Positions 1 through 5,600 of a DNA stretch of 6,200 nt are shown here, in pieces. A program made the position numbers and the translations under genes. Numbering within the stretch: position 1 is the stretch's first letter; each line of letters opens with the position of its first letter. Source of the stretch: Lysobacteraceae bacterium (GTDB lineage Bacteria > Pseudomonadota > Gammaproteobacteria > Steroidobacterales > Steroidobacteraceae); the NCBI GenBank assembly GCA_012516015.1, contig JAAYXG010000600.1, positions 1 to 6,200 on the forward strand, written 5' to 3'. The notes beneath the pieces were generated by a model. The model ran no database searches and was not told the DNA's origin. It saw only the letters and a list, made by a program, of their open reading frames with translations.

Positions 1-302
1 AAGTCGGCCAGGATCTGGACGGTCCGCCGGGCGCGGGTTTCGGCACCTCCGTCGCGATCTCCGGAGACGGAATGCGCTTGCTGGCCGGCGCGCCGTATCC
101 CTCCATCGTGCGGTTGTACCTCTTCGACGGCACTGAGTGGCAGTTGAGCGAAACGCCTCAGTTCATCAATGCCCGGCGCAACGGTAACTCCGTGGCCATC
201 TCAGCGGATGGACTGGTCGGGGCCGTCGGCGCGGAGTACGGCGACACGAGCGCAGGCAACGCAGCCGGCATCGTGCGCGTGTACGCCTTGCCTGAGCCAT
301 AG
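1..302 (+). CDS. FG-GAP / beta-propeller-like repeat protein, C-terminal fragment
   Basis: Partial gene: the reading frame is open from base 3 and ends at TAG 300-302, giving 99 visible codons; the start lies before the window. Two repeats are visible. The first reads FGTSVAISGDG followed by LLAGAP and then VRLYLFDG. The second reads NSVAISADG, then AVGAEYGD, then GIVRVYALPEP at the C-terminus. A G-[N/F]-SVAIS-DG strand followed by a hydrophobic G-A-P/E turn and a V-R-[L/V]-Y strand is the pattern of FG-GAP-like repeats found in extracellular beta-propeller proteins. Such proteins are usually exported, but the N-terminus is missing, so no signal peptide or full domain layout can be seen. The protein ends right after its last propeller strand, with no anchor or sorting tail. 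An ATG at 72 lies inside the first repeat and is not the true start. A terminator-like hairpin 61 bases after the stop suggests its transcription unit ends here. The specific function is unknown. Confidence 0.72.
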   Translation, partial: VGQDLDGPPGAGFGTSVAISGDGMRLLAGAPYPSIVRLYLFDGTEWQLSETPQFINARRNGNSVAISADGLVGAVGAEYGDTSAGNAAGIVRVYALPEP

Positions 303-312
303 CGAGGCCGGC

Positions 313-337
313 CTTTGACAGAACGACTTTGTCAGAG
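313..337. repeat. Imperfect inverted repeat around TGACA/TGTCA
   Basis: The arms CTTTGACA (313-320) and TGTCAGAG (330-337) pair over 8 bases with one G-T mismatch around a 9-base loop. A further TGTCA copy lies at 339-343. The repeat starts ten bases after the FG-GAP stop codon. It could be a small RNA hairpin at the 3' end of that message, or a protein-binding dyad upstream of the sigma factor operon. The TTGACA at 315-320 matches a sigma-70 -35 box, but no -10 box is seen at 16-18 bases. No function can be assigned from sequence alone. Confidence 0.35.
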
Positions 338-363
338 GTGTCACAGTCCTTCATCAGACGAGA

Positions 364-403
364 CTCCGGCACGCACAGTTGTGTGCCGGAGCTCTCTTTC
401 TCT
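364..403 (+). terminator. Rho-independent terminator-like hairpin after the FG-GAP gene
   Basis: The arms CTCCGGCACGCA (364-375) and TGTGTGCCGGAG (380-391) form a 12-base-pair stem with one G-T pair and a four-base CAGT loop. They are followed by a pyrimidine run, CTCTCTTTCTCT (392-403). The stem is strong and GC-rich, but the tail is interrupted by C, so termination may be partial. The hairpin lies 61 bases after the FG-GAP stop and 86 bases before the sigma factor start. It therefore separates the two units and implies that a promoter for the sigma-kinase operon lies between about 404 and 489. Confidence 0.6.
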
Positions 404-489
404 GCCCTTCTAATCGCGGCACAATCAGGAGCAAACTCGGTGTGCGCTTGCACGCTCCATAATCCATCGGACCGTCCCGAAGAACAACA

Positions 490-1071
490 TTGGACGTCAC
501 CGCGATACTTCATGATCTCGAAGCGGGCGAACGCGATGCCGCCAATCGGCTCGCGTCCGTCGTGTACGACGAGCTGCACCGGATTGCGCAGGCCGCGATG
601 CGCCGTGAGCAGAGCGGTCACACGCTGCAACCGACATTGCTCGTCAACGAGGCGTTTATGCGCATGATCGGCCAACGCGATGTGAGTTGGCAGAACCGTG
701 CGCATTTCTTCGCCATCGCGGCACAAACGATTCGTCGGATACTCGTCGATCACGCCCGTGCGCGCCGGCGCATGAAACGGGATCACGGCGTGCGTGTCAC
801 GTTAGATGAGTCCGCTGCCGAGGCACCGGAACGGTCGCTCGATCTGATTGCGCTCGACAACGCGCTCACGAAACTCGGTTCGCTGTCGCCGCGCCAAGCA
901 CGCGTCGTCGAGCTGCGCTTCTTCGGTGGGCTCGAAATCGAACAAGCGGCCGCCGCCCTCGATATCTCTCCTGCGACTGTGAAGCGCGATTGGATCTTTG
1001 CGCGCGCCATGCTGCTACGGATGCTCGAAGCACCTGATATTTCGCAGGACGACGACGGCATCGGCCCATGA
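490..1071 (+). CDS. ECF sigma factor, Sigma70_ECF/TIGR02999 type (kinase-associated)
   Basis: RNA polymerase sigma factor of 193 residues, the usual size for this family. Region 2 spans about residues 5-95, with the family signatures YDELHRIA (26-33), LQPTLLVNEAF (46-56), NRAHFFAIAAQTIRRILVDHAR (in 69-90). Region 4 spans about 122-180, with SLSPRQARVVELRFFGGL (131-148) and the helix-turn-helix signature SPATVKRDW (160-168). The start is TTG at 490: an in-frame stop lies at 460-462, no ATG, GTG or TTG lies between, and DVTA directly after the start matches the family N-terminus. GAAG at 479-482 is a weak ribosome-binding site. Region 2.2 lacks the acidic cluster seen in typical ECF factors and carries Thr45 and Thr49 instead, with only Glu54 acidic. 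The gene ends in an ATGA overlap with the kinase gene. By analogy with EcfP/PknT and EcfK/PknS (ECF43 group), it is inferred to be activated by phosphorylation by that kinase. No anti-sigma gene adjoins it. Confidence 0.92.
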   Translation: MDVTAILHDLEAGERDAANRLASVVYDELHRIAQAAMRREQSGHTLQPTLLVNEAFMRMIGQRDVSWQNRAHFFAIAAQTIRRILVDHARARRRMKRDHGVRVTLDESAAEAPERSLDLIALDNALTKLGSLSPRQARVVELRFFGGLEIEQAAAALDISPATVKRDWIFARAMLLRMLEAPDISQDDDGIGP

Positions 1072-3500
1072 GCGAAACGCCGCTGACGCCCGAGCGGATG
1101 GCACTGCTGCAGGAACTGTTCGAGCAGGCGCTCGAGCTTCCGCCAGAAGCGCGCGCGAGCTTCGTCAAGGAGCGCAGTGCCGGCGAAGGCTGGCTGCACG
1201 ACGAGCTGCTCGGTTTGCTCGATGCTCACGAACGCGCCGATGCGAGCTTCGAATCGCACCTCGTTAGGGGTGTCGCGCCCGATCCGATCGAAGGATCCGA
1301 TGATTGGGAGGGCGTGCGACTTGGCGTTTGGCAGATCACACGGCGCATCGGTTTCGGCGGCATGGGTACGGTGTGTGAGGCCGTGCGTGCCGACGATCAG
1401 TATCAGCAGCGCGTTGCGATCAAGCTGTTGCATCGTCATGCGGGTAGCGAAGGTGCAGTGAAGCGCTTTCGCGCAGAGCGGCAGATTCTTGCGAGCCTGA
1501 GTCATCCCAACATCGCGACGCTGATCGACGGCGGCGTCACCGAGGAGGGCCAGCCCTACTTGGTGATGGAGTACGTGGATGGCAGTCCCATCACGCACTG
1601 GTGCGACGGCCGTAAGCTCGCGACTCGCGATCGAGTGAAGCTGTTCTTGCAAGTCTGCGCAGCGGTCGAAACGGCCCATCGGAATCTCGTCGTCCATCGC
1701 GACCTCAAGCCCGGCAACATCCTCGTGACCGAAAGCGGTCATGTGAAGCTGCTCGACTTCGGCATTGCGCGCCTCATGAAATCGACGGACGAAGAGGGCG
1801 CGTTGCCGGCGACCGTCGCGGCGTTTCGAACCTTCACGGCCGACTACGCCGCGCCCGAGCAAATTCTCAACACAGCGGTCGGCACGAGCGCGGATATCTA
1901 CGCGCTCGGTGCGGTGCTATTCGAGTTGCTGAGCGGTCGACGACCCTTCGATTTGCAGCGAGCGTCGTTGATTGAAATCGAGCGGACGGTCTGCCAAACG
2001 CCCGCGCCTCGCGCACAGGTCGATGAGGACCTCGATGCGGTGATTGCAATGGCGCTGCGCAAAGAGCCCGAGCGACGCTACTCGAGCGTCGACATGCTCG
2101 CGAACGATCTGCGTAATTATCTCGATGGCCTTCCGGTGAGAGCACGCCCAGACGGCGTCGGCTATCGACTCAAGAAACTGATTGGGCGTCGCAAGCTCGA
2201 ATCTGCCGCCGTCGCTATAGCGCTGCTCTCGCTCATCGGCGGCTTGATCGCTGCGACGCTGCAGGCGCAGCGCGCTGAGCGCCAGAGCTTGCGTGCGACC
2301 AGCGTGACTGAGTTCTTGACGACGATGCTAGGCGCCGCGGATCCCGCGTCGCTCGGCAAAGACGTGACGGTTCGCGAGGTGCTCGATGTCGCCGCCGAGC
2401 GTGCGGATGCGCTGGCGGGTACACCGGGGTTAGAAGCGGAGTTGCGCACGATTATTGGCCGGACCTATATGGGGCTCGGTGAGTTCGAAGCGGCCGAGCA
2501 GCAGTACCTTCGTGCGATCGATGCGCACTACCGCGCGACGCCGCGGGGCAGCAATGAGCTTGCGGTCACGATGAGCCTGTTGAGCCACGCGCAGGAATTT
2601 CTCGGCCGTTACGAGGATGCGAATCGCACGCTGCAAGAGGCCGCAGCGATGCTGGAGCGCTTTCCTCATAGGCACGCGGAAGATCAGGCGGACTTTCTCG
2701 ATCAGCAAGGTCGAATCTTGACGAGACTAGGTCACCACGAAGCGGCGGAGGCGATGTTGACGAGCGCGCTGGCGCTCGTCGTCAAGCACGAGATGAGCGA
2801 TGAGTCGCTCGCCACGGCACACGCAAATCTTGGCTACGTAAAGAGCGACTTGGGCAAGAAAGAGGACGCCGTGCACCACTACTCCACGGCGGTCGAGGCG
2901 GCACGTCGCGCCTTCGGCAGCGAGCATCCGCGATTGGCCGAACACCTGTCGCCCTACGCATCCGTGTTGGAGCGTGCGGGCAGGATGGATGAAGCCGATG
3001 CCGTTTATCTGGAAGTCATCGCGATGCGACGCAAGCTCTTGGGTGCGAAACATCCCGACTACGCGTGGACGGTGTTCAACTACGCGGATTCGCTCGTGCG
3101 ACGCGGACGGTATGAGGACGGTGCGCGTTATGCACGCGAAGTATTGGCGCTGCGCGGCAAGACCTTGCCCGACACGCACTTGGCGGTATCCACCGCGATG
3201 GCCGTGCTCGGTCGCGCGCTCGGTCCCATGGGCGAACTCGAAGAAGCCGAGCGCTGGCTGCGCGAAAGCCTTGAGTTGCGTAAACAGACCATTCCCGAAG
3301 GCCATTGGTTGATTGCGTCGAGCGAGAGCGTGCTCGGCGGACATTTCGTGCTAGCGGGTCGCTACGACGAAGCACAGCAGTGGCTCATTGCGTCGGAGCG
3401 CAAGCTCGTCGATGCGCTGGGCGAAGATTCGCCCGTCGTTCACGACGCGCGCGAGCGCATGAAGGAACTGCAGCGGCGCCGCGACGCCGAGGAGCGTTGA
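1068..3500 (+). CDS. Membrane Ser/Thr protein kinase with C-terminal TPR repeats
   Basis: Hanks-type kinase of 810 residues. Residues 1-75 are a helical leader (LFEQALELPPEARASF, then LLDAHERAD) typical of kinases paired with TIGR02999 sigma factors. The kinase domain covers about 86-355: glycine loop IGFGGMG (94-100), ATP lysine Lys119 in VAIK, helix-C Glu137, catalytic loop HRDLKPGN (210-217; Asp212, Asn217), DFG 230-232, APE 262-264 and DIYALG 276-281. All catalytic residues are present, so it should be active. Thr255 and Thr257 are possible activation-loop phosphosites. A single hydrophobic segment at about 379-398 is the membrane anchor. After it come about eight TPR-like repeats (about 457-785) spaced 40-43 residues, as in kinesin-light-chain-type TPRs. 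With a cytoplasmic kinase, the TPR region should face the periplasm and act as sensor or protein-binding platform; this is inferred. ATG 1068 overlaps the sigma factor stop (ATGA). The nearest AGGA (1046-1049) is 18 bases away, so translation is probably coupled. The likely substrate is the upstream sigma factor. Confidence 0.93.
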   Translation: MSETPLTPERMALLQELFEQALELPPEARASFVKERSAGEGWLHDELLGLLDAHERADASFESHLVRGVAPDPIEGSDDWEGVRLGVWQITRRIGFGGMGTVCEAVRADDQYQQRVAIKLLHRHAGSEGAVKRFRAERQILASLSHPNIATLIDGGVTEEGQPYLVMEYVDGSPITHWCDGRKLATRDRVKLFLQVCAAVETAHRNLVVHRDLKPGNILVTESGHVKLLDFGIARLMKSTDEEGALPATVAAFRTFTADYAAPEQILNTAVGTSADIYALGAVLFELLSGRRPFDLQRASLIEIERTVCQTPAPRAQVDEDLDAVIAMALRKEPERRYSSVDMLANDLRNYLDGLPVRARPDGVGYRLKKLIGRRKLESAAVAIALLSLIGGLIAATLQAQRAERQSLRATSVTEFLTTMLGAADPASLGKDVTVREVLDVAAERADALAGTPGLEAELRTIIGRTYMGLGEFEAAEQQYLRAIDAHYRATPRGSNELAVTMSLLSHAQEFLGRYEDANRTLQEAAAMLERFPHRHAEDQADFLDQQGRILTRLGHHEAAEAMLTSALALVVKHEMSDESLATAHANLGYVKSDLGKKEDAVHHYSTAVEAARRAFGSEHPRLAEHLSPYASVLERAGRMDEADAVYLEVIAMRRKLLGAKHPDYAWTVFNYADSLVRRGRYEDGARYAREVLALRGKTLPDTHLAVSTAMAVLGRALGPMGELEEAERWLRESLELRKQTIPEGHWLIASSESVLGGHFVLAGRYDEAQQWLIASERKLVDALGEDSPVVHDARERMKELQRRRDAEER

Positions 3501-3551
3501 GAGACTCACTTCGCCGCATGTAGGGTCGAGCAGGGGTTCGTGCGTGTCTAC

Positions 3552-3556
3552 GGAGG
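3552..3556 (+). promoter_or_regulatory. GGAGG Shine-Dalgarno-like site, badly spaced for the hydrolase start
   Basis: GGAGG is the best ribosome-binding sequence in the gap after the kinase gene, but it lies 19 bases before the GTG at 3576. A weaker AAGGA (3569-3573) is only two bases from that GTG. Neither spacing is ideal, which leaves the hydrolase start uncertain. A GTG at 3557 abuts GGAGG with no spacer and opens only a 19-codon frame, so it is unlikely to be used. Confidence 0.3.
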
Positions 3557-3575
3557 GTGACGAGCGAAAAGGACC

Positions 3576-4970
3576 GTGCACATCAAGGTTTGCAGACTGT
3601 CCGGACGGTACGATGAGATCGCCGTCAGTGCGCACGTAAAGCGTTTGCTGATCTGCGCGCTGCTATTCGTGTTGCCGCAGTGGGCGAGCGCAGCGACGCC
3701 GCGATTGCGGCCGGTGAACGGCGCCTCGTTCGCGGTCGCGGGCATCGACTGGGCCAAGCACGGCTACGTCGAACATCAGTATTTCTTGAGCGGGCACGCC
3801 GACGTGCTGGAGTCCACCAGCGCGGCCGACTCCCTGTCCGGGCACCTCGCTCGAGATAACGCGGCGGACCTCGCCGTGCGCCCTGCGGTCGTCGGCAAGA
3901 AGCTGCAGTCCGATCGTCCTTATACGACGCGCATCATCGTCGCCAGACCGCGCGCCGCCGAGGCGTTCAGCGGTGTCGTCATTCTCGAGCCGCTTCATCC
4001 ACGCGGCAGGCCCAGCGCGGGCGTGCGTCTGTTGCCTTACTTGCTGGCGGCCGGTCACGCCTGGGTCGGCGTCGAAAACCCTATTACGTTTCGCAAGCTT
4101 CGACGCGAGCAGCCGGAGGTGTTCGCCGATCTCGCCATCGAACACCCCAGCCAGTTATGGGGCATGTTGACTCAGACGGCACAACTGATTCGCCGCTCGT
4201 CACTGTTGGACGGACCGGTGCGCCGCATCGTCATGACGGGCTATTCGGCGAGCGGTACAGTGACCTCCCTATATGCAAACAGCTTCGGCGACCGCACGTT
4301 CGATGGTCGGCCCTTGATCGACGGCTATCTGCCGCTGGCCTCGGGCGTCTTTAACCATCCGATCGGGGTTCCGATCATCCGGGTCATGACGCAGAGCGAT
4401 TTCGCTCTTTTCGGCGCCGCTGCGAATCGACGCGATGATGCGGGCACATCGACGGATCGATACCGGCTGATCGAAGTGAGTGGGTCGACGCACAGCGAGC
4501 GAGTGAGTGACACCTGCGCCTTGTACAGCATGCCCGAGAACGGCTTCGACAACGACGTGCCGATCAACATGGTGATCGGGCAGGCGCTGCACAATCTGAT
4601 CGCGTGGATCGATGACGGTATCTCGCCGCCGCGCGCGCCGCGCATGGAGCTCAACGACGGCAGAATCGCAGTCGATGAATTCGGGCATGCGAAAGGGGGG
4701 CTGCGCTTGCCGCACGTCGAGGCGCCGTTGTCATCGCTGATCGCTGCGGCGCCGGGGTGCGAGCTCGCAGGCTTTCGCGTTCCGCTCGAGCAGGTGCGGT
4801 TGCGTCAGCTTTATCCTACAGCCGAGGATTTCGTTGCGCGTCGCACCGCCGTTGCAGAGAAGCTCGCGCAGGAGCGCTGGATCAGCCAGGAGGACGCGTT
4901 GCGAATCCGCGAAGCGGCGCTCAAGTTGTCCGCGGTGCTCGAAAACTCGGAGAGGTTGCGAGAACGCTGA
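3576..4970 (+). CDS. Exported alpha/beta hydrolase domain protein (PF20091 / Abhydrolase_10 type)
   Basis: Predicted secreted serine hydrolase of 464 residues. Residues about 22-39 form a signal-peptide core (KRLLICALLFVLPQWASA), with AXA cleavage likely after Ala39; the preceding 20 residues are an unusually long n-region. The nucleophile elbow is GYSASG (222-227), with Ser224 the likely nucleophile; it reads GXSXS rather than the classic GXSXG, as in the GYSQSG motif of this family. Asp275 (MTQSDF) and His306 (SGSTHSE) are plausible remaining triad members. The C-terminal part keeps family features: GGLRLPHVEAPLSS (374-387), LEQVRLRQLYPTAEDFVAR (in 404-422) and a final helix, ISQEDALRIREAA. 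The substrate is not known for this family; ester hydrolysis in the periplasm or outside the cell is inferred. The start is the first in-frame candidate after the stop at 3558-3560. The gene follows the kinase by 75 bases and precedes the FecI-type gene by 29, so it may be co-transcribed with either; the tighter link is downstream. Confidence 0.82.
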   Translation: MHIKVCRLSGRYDEIAVSAHVKRLLICALLFVLPQWASAATPRLRPVNGASFAVAGIDWAKHGYVEHQYFLSGHADVLESTSAADSLSGHLARDNAADLAVRPAVVGKKLQSDRPYTTRIIVARPRAAEAFSGVVILEPLHPRGRPSAGVRLLPYLLAAGHAWVGVENPITFRKLRREQPEVFADLAIEHPSQLWGMLTQTAQLIRRSSLLDGPVRRIVMTGYSASGTVTSLYANSFGDRTFDGRPLIDGYLPLASGVFNHPIGVPIIRVMTQSDFALFGAAANRRDDAGTSTDRYRLIEVSGSTHSERVSDTCALYSMPENGFDNDVPINMVIGQALHNLIAWIDDGISPPRAPRMELNDGRIAVDEFGHAKGGLRLPHVEAPLSSLIAAAPGCELAGFRVPLEQVRLRQLYPTAEDFVARRTAVAEKLAQERWISQEDALRIREAALKLSAVLENSERLRER

Positions 4971-4989
4971 AGACAGACCAGTATCGGCC

Positions 4990-4993
4990 AGGA
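4990..4993 (+). promoter_or_regulatory. Ribosome-binding site for the FecI-type sigma factor (upstream start)
   Basis: AGGA sits six bases before the ATG at 5000, a normal Shine-Dalgarno spacing. It lies in the 29-base gap after the hydrolase stop and supports ATG 5000 over the in-frame ATG at 5009. Confidence 0.5.
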
Positions 4994-4999
4994 CATCAG

Positions 5000-5578
5000 A
5001 TGGGATCGATGTCTGTGATCAGTAATACGACTTCGGCAGGCAGCCGAGTTGGTTTCGAGGGGGTTGTCTTGGCGATCGAGTACCAGGAAGACACGCGCGG
5101 GGAGGCGCGGGCGGTCTCCGTCGGTCAGGTGGACGCGCTATATCGTTCCTATTCGGGCTGGTTGAAGCGCTTTCTGCGTTTTCGCTTTCGAGGCCGAGAG
5201 GACTACGATGACATCGTGCACGACACGTTCATCAGAGTCAGCCGCGCGAATATCGATACCGGCGAAGATCCCCGCGGGTACCTGCGCTGCGTGGCGACGA
5301 ATCTCGTGCGGGATGCGGCTCGCCGTGCAGCGGTGCGTGCCGAGGATGATGGGGCGCCCGCGGATGCGGGCATGGAGGGCGATCAGTTCGCAAGCGTCCT
5401 GTTGAAGCAAGTTATTTTGTCGCTGCCCGACATTTATCGAGAAGTCTTCGTGCTCAGCCGCTTTGCGGGAATGAGCTACGAGGAGATCGCGCGGCACTGC
5501 GGCATTTCGGTGAAAGCGGTCGAGAAGCGCATGACCAAAGCTTTGAGCATTTGCCGTAGCCAACTGGAAATCGAATGA
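5000..5578 (+). CDS. FecI-type ECF RNA polymerase sigma factor
   Basis: ECF sigma factor of 192 residues from ATG 5000. Region 2 runs from about residue 44: ALYRSYSGWLKRFLRFRF (46-63), the acidic 2.2 motif EDYDDIVHDTF (67-77), then GYLRCVATNLVRDAAR (93-108). Region 4 is about 133-187: ILSLPDIYREVFVLSRFAGMSYEEIARHCGIS (within 139-170) followed by VKAVEKRMTKAL (171-182). The L-P-x-x-x-R/E-VF-LSRF-G-SY-EIA-GIS-K-VEK pattern is that of FecI-like factors, which are activated by a FecR partner in response to an outer-membrane TonB-dependent receptor. A FecR gene follows after 22 bases, which fits. The start is not certain. The frame is open far upstream into the hydrolase gene, but residues 1-40 look unlike a sigma domain. 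A TTG at 5069 with a strong GAGGGGG five bases before it would give a 169-residue protein that is closer to a standard FecI length. Unlike the first sigma factor in the window, region 2.2 keeps its acidic residues, so no phosphorylation is needed. Confidence 0.9.
   Translation: MGSMSVISNTTSAGSRVGFEGVVLAIEYQEDTRGEARAVSVGQVDALYRSYSGWLKRFLRFRFRGREDYDDIVHDTFIRVSRANIDTGEDPRGYLRCVATNLVRDAARRAAVRAEDDGAPADAGMEGDQFASVLLKQVILSLPDIYREVFVLSRFAGMSYEEIARHCGISVKAVEKRMTKALSICRSQLEIE
5057..5063 (+). promoter_or_regulatory. Alternative ribosome-binding site inside the FecI-type gene
   Basis: GAGGGGG is followed after five bases by an in-frame TTG at 5069. It is a stronger Shine-Dalgarno match than the AGGA before ATG 5000, although TTG is a weaker start codon. 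Starting here would remove 23 residues with no resemblance to sigma region 2. Either start, or both, could be used. Confidence 0.35.
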
Positions 5579-5600
5579 GCGCGTAGCGACAGCAGCGACT

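Noticed and set aside
315..320. TTGACA as a -35 promoter box
   Set aside because: A perfect -35 match, but no -10-like hexamer at 16-18 bases, and transcription from here would run into the terminator hairpin at 364-403.
458..463. CATAAT as a -10 box for the sigma-kinase operon
   Set aside because: It is close to TATAAT, but the hexamer 17 bases upstream (ACTCGG) does not resemble a -35 box, so a promoter cannot be supported. A promoter should nevertheless lie between 404 and 489.
329..667. Plus-strand open frame of 112 codons starting before the sigma gene
   Set aside because: It overlaps the sigma factor in another frame, covers the terminator stem, and has a Cys/Arg-rich composition typical of an off-frame read.
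166..786. Minus-strand open frame of 206 codons from the FG-GAP gene across the intergenic gap into the sigma gene
   Set aside because: Its translation is low-complexity and Arg-rich, and it crosses the terminator hairpin and two well-supported + strand genes.
783..1862. Long open frame on the minus strand (359 codons) across the sigma-kinase junction
   Set aside because: It lies antisense to two genes with clear domain motifs, its translation is rich in Arg/His/Gln and shows no recognisable domain; it is a by-product of GC-rich codon use in the kinase gene.
2727..3344. Minus-strand open frame of 205 codons opposite the TPR region
   Set aside because: Antisense shadow of a repeat-coding region; no recognised motif and no ribosome-binding site of note.
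4757..4999. Upstream extension of the FecI-type reading frame into the hydrolase gene
   Set aside because: The frame is open, but the translation there is Arg/Ala-rich, overlaps the conserved C-terminus of the hydrolase, and lacks sigma-factor features; ATG 5000 with AGGA is a better start.
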